Below, piece by piece: positions 8,938 through 19,528 of a stretch of 64,000 bases of DNA. How positions within the stretch are numbered: the stretch's first letter is position 1; each line of letters starts with the position of its first letter. Origin of the DNA: Pseudomonas putida (GTDB lineage Bacteria > Pseudomonadota > Gammaproteobacteria > Pseudomonadales > Pseudomonadaceae); assembly GCF_002741075.1 (NCBI RefSeq), contig NZ_CP016634.1:4888501-4952500 (forward strand), in the 5' to 3' direction. The position numbers and the translations under genes are program-made. The notes beneath the pieces are model-generated. The model was given only the letters and a program-made list of their open reading frames with translations, did not search any database and had not been told where the DNA came from.

Positions 8938-9023
8938 CTCCCACAGAGACCGCGTACCGCGATACAGGCGAACGACGCCATCCTGTGGGAGCGGGTTAAC
9001 CCGCGAAGGGCCGCAAGGCGGCC
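8938..9023. repeat. REP pair interrupted by the IS110 element (right part)
   Basis: CTCCCACAG at 8938-8946 is the tail of a REP whose head lies left of the IS (7751-7767). It is followed by a spacer and the inverted partner CTGTGGGAGCGGGTTAACCC starting at 8983, then a GGCCGC...GCGGCC hairpin. The original pair lay downstream of spuH. Confidence 0.75.
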
Positions 9024-9033
9024 CCCGGGTGGA

Positions 9034-9927
9034 TCAGGCCGACGCGGTGGCCTGGGTTGGACGTTTGACCTGCGGCTGCGAAACGTTCGCCGCAGCGCCC
9101 TCTTCGATGGCCTGCTGGATGGCCTTGCGGCGACGCTCTTCGGCCTGGCGGCTGAAGTACCAGACCATGAAGGTCACCAACGACACCGACAGCAGGATCA
9201 AGCTGGCCACGGCGTTGATCTCAGGCTTCACGCCAAGGCGCACGGCGGAGAACACCTCCATCGGCAAGGTGGTCGAGCCGGGGCCGGACACGAAGCTGGC
9301 CAGGACCAGGTCGTCCAGCGACAGGGCGAAGGACATCATGCCCCCCGCCGCCAGCGATGGCGCGATCATCGGGATGGTGATCAGGAAGAACACCTTCCAC
9401 GGCTTGGCACCCAGGTCCATGGCGGCCTCTTCGATGGACAGGTCCAGCTCACGCAGGCGCGCCGACACCACCACCGCCACATAGGCTGCGCAGAAGGTGG
9501 TGTGAGCGATCCAGATGGTGACGATGCCACGCTCCTGCGGCCAGCCGATCATCTGCGCCATGGCCACGAACAGCAGCAGCAGCGAGAGACCGGTGATCAC
9601 CTCGGGCATCACCAGGGGCGCGGTGACCAGGCCACCGAACAGGGTGCGGCCCTTGAAGCGGGTCACCCGGGTCAGCACGAAGGCGGCCAGGGTACCCAGC
9701 GCCACTGCGGCGATCGCGGTGTAGCAGGCGATCTCCAGCGAGCGCATCACCGAGCCCATCAGCTGGCTGTTGTCGAGCAGGCCAACGTACCACTTCACCG
9801 ACCAGCCGCCCCAGACCGTCACCAGCTTGGAGGCGTTGAACGAGTAGATCACCAGGATCAGCATCGGCAGGTAGATGAACAGCAAGCCGAGCACCAGCAT
9901 CAGCTTGGAGAAACCGAAGCGCTTCAT
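9034..9927 (-). CDS. spuH: Polyamine ABC transporter permease SpuH (PotI type)
   Basis: Inner-membrane permease of the putrescine/spermidine importer, 297 residues. The N-terminus LMLVLGLLFIYLPMLILVIY is a membrane segment and about six are present. The ATPase-contact loop reads EEAAMDLGAKPWKVF near residue 185. The start codon overlaps the stop of the upstream permease gene (ATGA at 9924-9927). It is the last gene of the spuB-H group on the minus strand. The C-terminal tail is polar and extends beyond the last membrane segment. Confidence 0.93.
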   Translation of the reverse strand: MKRFGFSKLMLVLGLLFIYLPMLILVIYSFNASKLVTVWGGWSVKWYVGLLDNSQLMGSVMRSLEIACYTAIAAVALGTLAAFVLTRVTRFKGRTLFGGLVTAPLVMPEVITGLSLLLLFVAMAQMIGWPQERGIVTIWIAHTTFCAAYVAVVVSARLRELDLSIEEAAMDLGAKPWKVFFLITIPMIAPSLAAGGMMSFALSLDDLVLASFVSGPGSTTLPMEVFSAVRLGVKPEINAVASLILLSVSLVTFMVWYFSRQAEERRRKAIQQAIEEGAAANVSQPQVKRPTQATASA

Positions 9928-10844
9928 GCTCTGCCCTCCATTTCTTTGGCCTGGCTGCGGTTGAACAGCAGGATGGGCACGATCAGGATCGCCAGCATCA
10001 CCACCGCCAGGGCGGATGCCACCGGCCAGTCACGGTTGTTGAAGAATTCCTGCCACAGCACCTTGCCGATCATCAGGGTTTCCGGGCCGCCGAGCAGTTC
10101 AGGGATCACGAACTCGCCCACCACCGGGATGAACACCAGCATGCAGCCGGCGATGATGCCGTTCTTCGACAGCGGCACGGTGATCTTCCAGAAGCTGTTG
10201 AAGGTGCTCGAACCCAGGTCGCTTGCGGCCTCGAGCAGGCTCGGGTCGTGCTTGACCAGGTTCGCGTACAGCGGAAGGATCATGAACGGCAGGTACGAAT
10301 AGACCACGCCGATGTACACCGCCAGGTTGGTGTTGAGGATCTGCAGCGGCTGGTCGATCAAGCCGATCCACAGCAGGAAACTGTTGAGCAGGCCGTTGTT
10401 GCTGAGAATACCCATCCAGGCATAGACGCGGATCAGGATCGCGGTCCAGGTCGGCATCATGATCAGCAGCAGCAGGACCGTCTGGGTTTCCTTGCGTGCG
10501 TTGGCAATGGCGTAGGCCATCGGGTAGCCGATCAGCAGGCACAGCAGGGTGCTGAAGAAGGCCATCTTCAGCGAGCCCAAGTAGGCCGAGATGTACAGTT
10601 CATCCTCGGTCAACAGGCCGTAGTTGGCCAGGTTGAGCACCAGCTGGATCTTGTCCTCGACGTAGCTGTAGATCTCCGTGTAGGGCGGGATCGCCACGTC
10701 GGCTTCAGCGAAGCTGATCTTCAGGACGATGAAGAACGGCAGCATGAAGAACAGGAACAGCCAGATGAACGGCACGCCGATCACCAGATGGCGGCCCTCC
10801 GGGGTCACTTTGTTGAATGCTCGCTTGAGCTTGCGAAGGTTCAT
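9924..10844 (-). CDS. spuG: Polyamine ABC transporter permease SpuG (PotH type)
   Basis: Partner permease of SpuH, 306 residues, starting MNLRKLKRAFNKVTPEGRHL. An open frame extends 36 bases further upstream, but the ATG at 10844 overlaps the stop of the ATPase gene as ATGA, the same coupling seen at the next junction, so I chose it. The EAAxDLG loop reads EAASDLGSSTFNSF. Six membrane segments are visible, with a periplasmic stretch after the first. Confidence 0.93.
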   Translation of the reverse strand: MNLRKLKRAFNKVTPEGRHLVIGVPFIWLFLFFMLPFFIVLKISFAEADVAIPPYTEIYSYVEDKIQLVLNLANYGLLTEDELYISAYLGSLKMAFFSTLLCLLIGYPMAYAIANARKETQTVLLLLIMMPTWTAILIRVYAWMGILSNNGLLNSFLLWIGLIDQPLQILNTNLAVYIGVVYSYLPFMILPLYANLVKHDPSLLEAASDLGSSTFNSFWKITVPLSKNGIIAGCMLVFIPVVGEFVIPELLGGPETLMIGKVLWQEFFNNRDWPVASALAVVMLAILIVPILLFNRSQAKEMEGRA

Positions 10845-11983
10845 GAGCGCAGTACCACGCCGCTGTCGTCTTCCCACCACACATACACTTCGTCACCCCA
10901 GGTCGGACGGGTGCCCTGGCGCTCGGCGTTGGCGACGAAGGACTGGACCACTTTGCCGCTCGGCAGCTCCACGTAGAACACCGAGTGACCGCCCAGGTAG
11001 GCGATGTCGTGGACCTTGCCGCGCGACCAGTTGTACTGGCAGCTCGGCTGCTCGGAGGTCACCAGGAGTTTTTCTGGACGCAAGGCGTAGGTGATGTGCT
11101 TGTCTTCGACCGAGGTGGTGACCCCGTGCCCCACGAAGATGTTGCGTTCAAGCTCAGGGCTTGCGATCAGCGCATGGCCTTCGGCGTCCTCGACCACTTC
11201 ACCGTCGAACAGGTTGACGTTGCCGATGAACTCGCAGACCAGGCGGCTGGTCGGGGTCTCGTACACGTCCACCGGGCTGCCGATCTGGGCGATCCAGCCC
11301 AGGTGCATGATGGCGATGCGCTGGGCCATGGTCATGGCCTCTTCCTGGTCGTGGGTCACCATCACGCAGGTCACGCCGACCCGCTCGATGATCTCCACCA
11401 GCTCCAGCTGCATCTGCGAGCGCAGTTTCTTGTCCAGGGCGCCCATCGGCTCGTCCAGCAGCAGCAGCTTCGGACGCTTGGCCAGGGAGCGGGCCAGGGC
11501 CACACGCTGACGCTGGCCACCGGAGAGCTGATGCGGCTTGCGCTTGGCGTACTGGGTCATGTGCACCAGCTTGAGCATCTCGGCCACGCGGGCGTCGATC
11601 TCGGCCTTGGGCATCTTGTCCTGCTGCAGGCCGAAGGCGATGTTCTGCGCCACGGTCATGTGCGGGAACAGCGCGTAGGACTGGAACATCATGTTGATCG
11701 GCCGCTCGTAGGGCGGCATGTCGGTGATGTCGACGCCATCGAGGAAGATCCGCCCTTCGGTCGGACGCTCGAAGCCGGCAAGCATACGCAGCAAGGTGGA
11801 CTTGCCGGAACCGGAGCCACCCAGCAGGGCGAAGATCTCACCCTTGCGGATTTCCAGGGACACATCGTCCACGGCTACCGTTTCGTCGAACTTTTTTGTG
11901 ACCCGGTCGATTTTGACCAGCACCTGCTTGGGTTGCTGGCCACCCTCGAGGGCTTTTTTATAGGCACCGGAGGCAACTGCCAT
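10841..11983 (-). CDS. spuF: Polyamine ABC transporter ATP-binding protein SpuF (PotG type)
   Basis: Cytoplasmic ATPase that powers polyamine import, 380 residues. Walker A GGSGSGKST lies near residue 60, the signature LSGGQRQR near 150, and Walker B LLLLDEP follows. A C-terminal TOBE-like regulatory domain begins after about residue 280. An upstream in-frame start at 12001 exists, but GGGAG eight bases before the ATG at 11983 supports the shorter form. The stop overlaps the SpuG start. Confidence 0.94.
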   Translation of the reverse strand: MAVASGAYKKALEGGQQPKQVLVKIDRVTKKFDETVAVDDVSLEIRKGEIFALLGGSGSGKSTLLRMLAGFERPTEGRIFLDGVDITDMPPYERPINMMFQSYALFPHMTVAQNIAFGLQQDKMPKAEIDARVAEMLKLVHMTQYAKRKPHQLSGGQRQRVALARSLAKRPKLLLLDEPMGALDKKLRSQMQLELVEIIERVGVTCVMVTHDQEEAMTMAQRIAIMHLGWIAQIGSPVDVYETPTSRLVCEFIGNVNLFDGEVVEDAEGHALIASPELERNIFVGHGVTTSVEDKHITYALRPEKLLVTSEQPSCQYNWSRGKVHDIAYLGGHSVFYVELPSGKVVQSFVANAERQGTRPTWGDEVYVWWEDDSGVVLRS

Positions 11984-12011
11984 GAGTGAAACTCCCAACA
12001 AGATTTTTATG

Positions 12012-12044
12012 CCCGCACGACCTGTTTTGGCAGGGCGTCGCGGG
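12012..12044. other. Intercistronic stem-loop between spuE and spuF
   Basis: CCCGC...CCTG (12012-12024) pairs with CAGG...GCGGG (12031-12044), an imperfect GC-rich stem. No T-run follows in the direction of transcription. It could stabilise the abundant binding-protein mRNA or attenuate reading into spuF; this is inference. Confidence 0.4.
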
Positions 12045-12053
12045 TCTGGATGA

Positions 12054-13256
<1,203 letters not shown>

Positions 13257-13270
13257 TTACACGCCTTCCA

Positions 13271-13288
13271 GGCCGGGAAACCCCGGCC
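13271..13288. other. Stem-loop between spuD and spuE
   Basis: GGCCGGG (13271-13277) and CCCGGCC (13282-13288) form a seven-pair stem with a four-base loop, about 20 bases after the spuD stop. There is no T-run. It is a candidate mRNA-stabilising element. Confidence 0.45.
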
Positions 13289-13308
13289 CAGAGGGCTTCG
13301 AGACGGGC

Positions 13309-14406
13309 TTACTTGCCCGACTTGATCTTGGTCCAGCTGCGAGTGATCTCACGCTGGGCCTTGGCACCTGGGTCAGCGATCGCGTACAGCTTCTTCTTCA
13401 CGTCAGCCGGCGGGTAGATGCTCGGGTCGCTGGTGATGTCCTTGTCGACCAGTGGAGTCGCCGCCTTGTTGCCGTTCGGGAAACGCACGGCGTTGGTGAT
13501 GCCGGCCATGACTTCCGGTTGCATCAGGAAGTCCATGAACTTGTAGGCGGCTTCGACGTTTTCGGCATCCTTCGGAATGGCGACCATGTCGTAGAAGGTA
13601 CCTGCGCCTTCCTTCGGAATGACGTAGCTCAGCTTGACCTTGTCGCCTGCCTCGTGGGCACGGGCCTTGGACTGCTCCAGGTCGCCCGAGTAGCCGACGG
13701 CCACGCAGATGTTGCCGTTGGCCAAGTCAGAGATGTACTTGGAGGAGTGGAAGTAGGTGATCGAAGGACGAATGCTCAGGAACAGCTCTTCGGCGGCCTT
13801 CAGGTCTTTCTTGTCGGTGCTGTTGGACGGTTTGCCCAGGTAGTGCAGTGCCGCCGGGATCATTTCGGTCGGCGCGTCCAGGAAGCTCACGCCGCAGCTC
13901 TTGAGCTTGGCGATGTTCTCAGGCTTGAACACGGCGTCCCAGGAATCGATCTTGTCCACGCCCAGCGCAGCCTTGACCTTCTCCGGGTTGTAGCCGATGC
14001 CGATCGAGCCCCACATGTACGGGAAGGCATGCTTGTTGCCCGGGTCGCTGGCATCGCCCACGGCCTTGAGCAGGTCTTCGTCCAGGTTCTTCCAGTTCGG
14101 CAGCTTGGAGCGGTCCAGCTCCTGGTAGACGCCAGCCTTGATCTGCTTGGCCAGGAAGTTGTTCGACGGCACGACCACGTCGTAACCGGACTTGCCGGCC
14201 AGCAGCTTGGCTTCCAAGGTCTCGTTGCTGTCGAAGACGTCGTAGACGACCTTGATGCCGGTTTGCTTCTCGAAGTTGGCGATGGTGTCCGGCGCGATGT
14301 AGTCGGACCAGTTGTAGACGTGCAGCGTCTTGTCGTCAGCCTGAACAGCGGTAGCCATGGCACCCATCAGGGCCGCGGCCAGCAATGTCTTGCCCATTTT
14401 CTTCAT
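13309..14406 (-). CDS. spuD: Polyamine-binding periplasmic protein SpuD (PotF family)
   Basis: Second periplasmic polyamine receptor, 365 residues, beginning [20 protein letters not shown] with cleavage after VQA. It carries [34 protein letters not shown] and [14 protein letters not shown], and aligns along its whole length with the protein encoded downstream. The start is fixed by GGAG eight bases before the ATG at 14406; an upstream in-frame start at 14433 lacks one. A 169-base gap to spuC could hold its own promoter. Confidence 0.92.
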   Translation of the reverse strand: MKKMGKTLLAAALMGAMATAVQADDKTLHVYNWSDYIAPDTIANFEKQTGIKVVYDVFDSNETLEAKLLAGKSGYDVVVPSNNFLAKQIKAGVYQELDRSKLPNWKNLDEDLLKAVGDASDPGNKHAFPYMWGSIGIGYNPEKVKAALGVDKIDSWDAVFKPENIAKLKSCGVSFLDAPTEMIPAALHYLGKPSNSTDKKDLKAAEELFLSIRPSITYFHSSKYISDLANGNICVAVGYSGDLEQSKARAHEAGDKVKLSYVIPKEGAGTFYDMVAIPKDAENVEAAYKFMDFLMQPEVMAGITNAVRFPNGNKAATPLVDKDITSDPSIYPPADVKKKLYAIADPGAKAQREITRSWTKIKSGK

Positions 14407-14575
14407 GCGTAATGCTCCAGAATTTATTATCAAGCCATCTGTTCAGCAGCCAAGATCCCACGGTACAGCGCTGGGCGACTGAAACAGCCGCTAGTCTGGC
14501 AAGTTACAAGGCGCTGTTTCAAGGAAAGCAGGGCCCTGTAACCGCTTAATGTCGCTTTGCCAGCCTAGCAGACCG

Positions 14576-15937
14576 TCACTTGATCGCTTCGTACGTCAAA
14601 TCCAGGCACTTGCGCGCCTTTTCAACCAACTCGTCGATCTCCGCGTGGCTGATCACCAGGGGCGGCGCGATGATCATGGTGTCGCCCACCGCACGCATCA
14701 CCAGTCCGTTTTCGAAGCAGTGCGTACGACAGATCATGCCGACGCCCTTGCCCTCGTGACGGGTGCGGGTCGCCTTGTCCTTGACCAGCTCGATCGCACC
14801 GAGCAGGCCCAGGCCGCGCACCTCGCCCACCAGCGGGTGGTCTTGCAGCTCACGCAAACGCTTTTGCAAATAAGGTGCCGTTTCGGTCCTGGCCCGCTCG
14901 ACGATCTTCTCGTCGCGCAGGATGCGCAGGTTTTCCAGGCCCACGGCGGCAGCCACCGGGTGGCCGGAATAGGTGAAGCCGTGGTTGAAGTCGCCGCCTT
15001 CGCTCAGTACCTGGGCCACGGTGTCACGCACGATCACACCACCCATGGGGATGTAACCGGAGGTCAGGCCCTTGGCGATTGTCATCAAGTCAGGTTCCAG
15101 ACCGTAGTAGTCCGATCCGAACCACTCGCCGGTACGGCCAAAGCCACAGATCACCTCGTCGGCGACGAACAGAATGTCGTACTTGGCGAGGATCTCCTTG
15201 ATCTTCGGCCAGTAGGTGTCCGGCGGGATGATTACCCCGCCCGCACCCTGGATCGGCTCGGCGATGAACGCCGCGACGTTGTCTTCGCCCACTTCCAGGA
15301 TTTTCTTTTCCAACTGCTCGGCGGCCCATACACCGAACTCATCCGGGGTCATGTCGCCGCCTTCACCGAACCAGTACGGCTGCGGGATGTGCACGATGCC
15401 CGGGATCGGCAGGCCGCCCTGTTCGTGCATGCCACTCATGCCGCCCAGGCTGGCGCCGGCGACGGTGGAGCCGTGGTAGCCGTTGATGCGGCCGATGATG
15501 GTCTGCTTGTTAGGCTTGCCCTTGAGCGCCCAGTAGTGGCGGACCATGCGCAGCACGGTGTCGTTGCCTTCGGAGCCGGAGCCGGTGAAGAACACATGGG
15601 TCATGCCCTTGGGCGCCACATCGGTGATCGCCTTGGCCAGCTCCAGGGCTGGCGGGTGAGCGGTCTGGAAGAACAGGTTGTAGTACGGCAGCTCACGCAT
15701 CTGTTTTTCCGCCGCCTGCACCAGTTCTTCACGGCCATAGCCGACGGCCACGCACCACAGGCCCGCCATGCCGTCGAGGATCTTGTGACCCTCGCTGTCC
15801 CACAAATGCACGCCCTGGGCCTTGGTGATGATGCGCGGCCCTTTTTCCTTCAGCTGCTTGTAGTCGCTGAAAGGTGCCAGGTGGTGCTCACCGCTCAGGG
15901 TTTGCCATTCACGGGTTTGCGGGTTGTTGACGCTCAT
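14576..15937 (-). CDS. spuC: Putrescine-pyruvate aminotransferase SpuC
   Basis: Class III PLP-dependent aminotransferase of 453 residues, acting on putrescine and related diamines with pyruvate as acceptor. Recognisable features are DGMAGLWCVAVGYG near residue 60, the cofactor-binding GSGSEGNDTVLRMVRHYW, INGYHGSTV, the ADEVICGFGRTG segment, and the PLP lysine in MTIAKGLTSGYIPMGG. The start MSVNNPQTREWQ is preceded by GGAG six bases upstream; a 14-residue extension to 15979 is possible but unlikely. It lies 48 bases after spuB. The exact diamine range is inferred from family and context. Confidence 0.9.
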   Translation of the reverse strand: MSVNNPQTREWQTLSGEHHLAPFSDYKQLKEKGPRIITKAQGVHLWDSEGHKILDGMAGLWCVAVGYGREELVQAAEKQMRELPYYNLFFQTAHPPALELAKAITDVAPKGMTHVFFTGSGSEGNDTVLRMVRHYWALKGKPNKQTIIGRINGYHGSTVAGASLGGMSGMHEQGGLPIPGIVHIPQPYWFGEGGDMTPDEFGVWAAEQLEKKILEVGEDNVAAFIAEPIQGAGGVIIPPDTYWPKIKEILAKYDILFVADEVICGFGRTGEWFGSDYYGLEPDLMTIAKGLTSGYIPMGGVIVRDTVAQVLSEGGDFNHGFTYSGHPVAAAVGLENLRILRDEKIVERARTETAPYLQKRLRELQDHPLVGEVRGLGLLGAIELVKDKATRTRHEGKGVGMICRTHCFENGLVMRAVGDTMIIAPPLVISHAEIDELVEKARKCLDLTYEAIK

Positions 15938-15985
15938 GTGCTTCTCCGTTATCCGACAGCCGCGCTCCAGCGGCCCCAAGTTTGA

Positions 15986-17344
15986 TCAGACGGCAAACAG
16001 CAGGAACTCGCGTTCCCAGGAGCTGATTACCCGTTTGAAGTTCTCGTGCTCGGCCCGTTTGGTGGCCACGTAGCCGCTGATGAATTTCTTGCCCAGGTAC
16101 TGCTCCAGTGCGCGGCAGTTCTCCATGCGCTCCAAGGCATCCTCGATGGTCAGCGGCAGGCGCAGGTTGCGCCGCTCGTAGCCACGGCCCTGGACCGGCG
16201 CGCTGGCGCCGATGCCCTCGACCATGCCGATGTAGCCGCACAGCAGGCTCGCGGCGATGGCCAGGTAGGGGTTGGCGTCGGCACCGGGCAGACGGTTTTC
16301 CACGCGGCGGTTCTGCGGGCCGGCATCGGGCACGCGCAGCCCGACGGTACGGTTCTCCTCGCCCCATTCGACGTTCACCGGTGCCGAGGTGTCCGGCAGG
16401 AAGCGGCGGAACGAGTTGACGTTGGGAGCGAACAGCGGCAGCGCCTCAGGGATGAACTTCTGCAGGCCGCCGATGTGGTTGAGGAACAGCTCGCTCATGC
16501 TGCCGTCCTCGTTGGAGAAGATGTTCTTGCCGGTGGCCACATCGACCACGCTCTGGTGCAGGTGCATGGCGCTGCCCGGCTCACCGGTCATGGGCTTGGC
16601 CATGAAGGTCGCCGCCACGTTGTGCTTGAGCGCCGCCTCACGCATGGTGCGCTTGAACACCAAAATCTGGTCGGCCAGGTGCAGGGCGTTGCCGTGACGG
16701 AAGTTGATTTCCATCTGCGCCGTGCCGTCTTCGTGGATGAGTGTGTCGAGGTCTAGCTGCTGCAGCTCGCACCAGTCGTAGACGTCCTCGAACAAAGGGT
16801 CGAACTCGTTGGCGGCCTCGATGGAGAACGACTGGCGGCCGGTCTCCGGACGGCCGGAGCGGCCCACCGGCGGCTGCAGCGGGAAGTCGGGGTCTTCGCT
16901 GCGCTTGGTCAGGTAGAACTCCATTTCAGGTGCCACGATCGGCTGCCAGCCTTTGTCGGCGTACAGCTTGAGGACCTTCTTGAGCACATTGCGCGGCGAA
17001 AGCTCGACCGGGTTGCCCTTCTTGTCGTAGGTGTCGTGGATGACCTGGGCGGTAGGCTCGATGGCCCACGGCACCAGGAACACAGCGCTCTCGTCGGGAC
17101 GGCAGATCATGTCGATGTCGGCCGGGTCCAGCAGCTGGTAATAGATGTCGTCGTCGACGTAATCGCCGGTCACGGTCTGCAGCAAGACGCTCTCGGGCAG
17201 GCGCATGCCCTTTTCCGCGATGAATTTGTTGGTCGGCGAAATCTTGCCGCGGGTGATGCCGGTCAGGTCGCTGATCAGGCATTCCACTTCGGTGATCTTG
17301 TGCTCTTTCAACCAATCGGTGAGCTGGTCGAGGTTGGTACTCAT
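15986..17344 (-). CDS. spuB: Gamma-glutamylpolyamine synthetase, glutamine-synthetase family (SpuB)
   Basis: Cytoplasmic enzyme that ligates glutamate to putrescine or related amines with ATP, the first step of gamma-glutamyl polyamine catabolism. The 452-residue product shows the glutamine-synthetase marks EMEFYL, NFRHGNALHLADQ, KPMTGEPGSAMHLHQS and NRRVENRLPGADANPYLA. The start MSTNLDQLTDWL is supported by GAGG eight bases upstream; a frame to 17413 has no such site. It heads the spuBCDEFGH run. A second synthetase, spuI, is divergent across a 667-base gap. Confidence 0.9.
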   Translation of the reverse strand: MSTNLDQLTDWLKEHKITEVECLISDLTGITRGKISPTNKFIAEKGMRLPESVLLQTVTGDYVDDDIYYQLLDPADIDMICRPDESAVFLVPWAIEPTAQVIHDTYDKKGNPVELSPRNVLKKVLKLYADKGWQPIVAPEMEFYLTKRSEDPDFPLQPPVGRSGRPETGRQSFSIEAANEFDPLFEDVYDWCELQQLDLDTLIHEDGTAQMEINFRHGNALHLADQILVFKRTMREAALKHNVAATFMAKPMTGEPGSAMHLHQSVVDVATGKNIFSNEDGSMSELFLNHIGGLQKFIPEALPLFAPNVNSFRRFLPDTSAPVNVEWGEENRTVGLRVPDAGPQNRRVENRLPGADANPYLAIAASLLCGYIGMVEGIGASAPVQGRGYERRNLRLPLTIEDALERMENCRALEQYLGKKFISGYVATKRAEHENFKRVISSWEREFLLFAV

Positions 17345-18011
17345 AAATACCTCAGGAGGTAATGTGGCCCGGCTGACGATAGTCGGGCGCCGCTGACGCT
17401 TGGCGTCGATCAAGGCGGACGCTGCCTGGCCACAAATGCCATGGCAGACCCGCGCCTTGATTCTGGATGCAGTGCTTGGCTAAAGCAAAAACCCACGCGC
17501 AAGACGACAGCAGATACACTCGATACAAGCGTGTCCGCGATACAAATAAAGGGCAGAGAAGCGAAAAGACGTGCAGGAAACTGCTACGAACGGAGGATGG
17601 ACCTGACCAGCCGTCAATTATTGCGAGCAGAGCGCGCGCGCAGGATTCGATGCGTGCGAAGCCATCGCGGCGAATGCTGGGAATACCTGTGTGCGCGGCC
17701 CAGGCAGCGCATTCAGGTCTCGGCAGGCGGACCATGTGACCCTCGTATTATTGTGTTCTGGGTTGAGTCCGAGCTTAGCCTTGTTCATTTTTTTACACAA
17801 CCACTCCGTAAAAAATAAACCACGCTCAGGCCACGATAGCCCTTTGGGGCCAAAATAGCGGATAATGAGTTGCCCCCAGATGCAGCATTTCTGCCGTTGC
17901 TGTGCCATTTAGGGGCATCATGGGGTTGGCTTGACTTCGCCAGGTCTTTCGGATTGACTGGGCTTGCAAGCCCCCCTTGATTGATATTTTTAACAACAAA
18001 GGTGTTGCATC
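17345..18011. other. Divergent spuB/spuI regulatory region
   Basis: 667 bases without a convincing gene. Open frames at 17352-17735 and 17618-17908 have no ribosome sites or family resemblance. The region must hold both divergent promoters. On the minus strand TGGCAC at 17907-17902, then GC at 17894-17893, gives GG-N10-GC spacing as in sigma-54 promoters, but the TT before GC is absent, so it is weak. The spuA amidase gene found here in some relatives is absent. Confidence 0.55.
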
Positions 18012-19388
18012 ATGTCGGTACCCCCGCGTGCCGTTCAGCTTAACGAAGCGAACGCGTTCCTTAAGGAACATCCTGAGGTTCTCTACGTTGACCTTCTGAT
18101 TGCAGATATGAATGGTGTGGTGCGCGGCAAGCGCATCGAACGCACCAGCCTCCACAAGGTTTACGAGAAAGGCATCAACCTGCCCGCCTCCCTCTTCGCC
18201 CTGGATATCAACGGTTCCACCGTCGAAAGCACCGGCCTTGGCCTGGACATCGGCGATGCCGACCGCATCTGCTACCCGATCCCTGACACACTCTCCAACG
18301 AACCTTGGCAGAAGCGCCCCACCGCCCAGCTGCTGATGACCATGCACGAACTGGAAGGCGAGCCGTTCTTCGCCGACCCGCGCGAGGTCCTGCGCCAGGT
18401 CGTGAACAAGTTCACCGAGATGGGCCTGACGATCTGCGCAGCCTTCGAGCTCGAGTTCTATCTGATCGACCAGGAGAACGTGAACGGCCGTCCGCAGCCG
18501 CCGCGCTCGCCGATCTCCGGCAAACGTCCACAGTCGACCCAGGTGTACCTGATCGACGACCTGGACGAATACGCCGATTGCCTGCAGGACATCCTCGAAG
18601 GCGCCAAGGAGCAAGGCATTCCCGCCGACGCCATCGTCAAGGAAAGCGCCCCGGCCCAGTTCGAAGTCAACCTGCACCACGTCGCCGACCCACTCAAGGC
18701 CTGTGACTACGCCGTACTGCTCAAGCGCCTGATCAAGAACATCGCCTACGACCATGAGATGGACACCACCTTCATGGCCAAGCCCTATCCGGGCCAGGCG
18801 GGCAATGGCCTGCATGTACACATCTCCGTGCTGGACAAAGATGGCAACAACATCTTCACCAGCGAGGATCCCGAGCAGAACGCCGCGCTACGTCACGCTG
18901 TCGGCGGTGTGCTCGAGACCCTGCCCGCGTCCATGGCGTTCCTGTGCCCGAACGTCAACTCGTACCGTCGCTTCGGCGCACAGTTCTATGTGCCGAATGC
19001 GCCGAGCTGGGGCCTGGACAACCGTACCGTGGCCCTGCGCGTGCCAACCGGCTCGCCGGACGCCGTGCGTATCGAACACCGCGTAGCCGGTGCCGATGCC
19101 AACCCGTACCTGATGATGGCTGCCGTGTTGGCCGGTGTGCACCATGGCCTGACTAACAAGGTCGAGCCGGGCGAACCGATCGAAGGCAACTCGTACGAGC
19201 AGTTGGAGCAGAGCCTGCCGAACAACCTGCGCGATGCCCTGCGCGAGCTGGACGACAGTGAAATCCTGAACAAGTACATCGATCCGAAGTACATCGACAT
19301 TTTCGTCGCGTGCAAGGAGAGCGAGCTGGAGGAGTTCGAGCACTCGATCTCCGACCTCGAGTACAACTGGTATCTGCATACCGTGTGA
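18012..19388 (+). CDS. spuI: Gamma-glutamylpolyamine synthetase, glutamine-synthetase family (SpuI)
   Basis: A second glutamine-synthetase-like ligase, 458 residues, starting MSVPPRAVQLNEANAFL. Visible marks are AAFELEFYLID, FEVNLHH, KPYPGQAGNGLHVHISV, NRTVALRVPTGSPDA and HRVAGADANPYLMMA. It is divergent from spuB and related to it at moderate distance, matching the spuI position in P. aeruginosa, where it gamma-glutamylates polyamines. A strong terminator follows immediately. GTTGCATC precedes the ATG and gives only a weak ribosome site. Confidence 0.9.
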   Translation: MSVPPRAVQLNEANAFLKEHPEVLYVDLLIADMNGVVRGKRIERTSLHKVYEKGINLPASLFALDINGSTVESTGLGLDIGDADRICYPIPDTLSNEPWQKRPTAQLLMTMHELEGEPFFADPREVLRQVVNKFTEMGLTICAAFELEFYLIDQENVNGRPQPPRSPISGKRPQSTQVYLIDDLDEYADCLQDILEGAKEQGIPADAIVKESAPAQFEVNLHHVADPLKACDYAVLLKRLIKNIAYDHEMDTTFMAKPYPGQAGNGLHVHISVLDKDGNNIFTSEDPEQNAALRHAVGGVLETLPASMAFLCPNVNSYRRFGAQFYVPNAPSWGLDNRTVALRVPTGSPDAVRIEHRVAGADANPYLMMAAVLAGVHHGLTNKVEPGEPIEGNSYEQLEQSLPNNLRDALRELDDSEILNKYIDPKYIDIFVACKESELEEFEHSISDLEYNWYLHTV

Positions 19389-19391
19389 ACG

Positions 19392-19419
19392 AAAACGCCG
19401 CCCCCAGGGGCGGCGTTTT
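19392..19419 (+). terminator. Rho-independent terminator of spuI
   Basis: Perfect palindrome AAAACGCCGCCCC / GGGGCGGCGTTTT around a two-base loop, three bases after the stop codon and ending in TTTT. It can work in both directions, but no gene ends on its other side. Confidence 0.9.
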
Positions 19420-19440
19420 CATTCAAGGACCGTGTCGCCT

Positions 19441-19465
19441 GCTTCGCGGGTAAACCCACTCCCAC
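19441..19465. repeat. Single REP unit
   Basis: GCTTCGCGGGTAAACCCACT followed by CCCACC, one copy of the window's REP with a C-to-A change in the arm, between spuI and argA. Confidence 0.65.
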
Positions 19466-19528
19466 CAAAGCCATGCAGCCCTCGAAGGCAGCGGTGTGCC
19501 TGTGAGGTGAATGCTTGTCAGCACGGAC

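Noticed and set aside
17352..17908. Small frames in the spuB/spuI gap
   Set aside because: No ribosome sites, no family pattern, and they overlap the promoter region.
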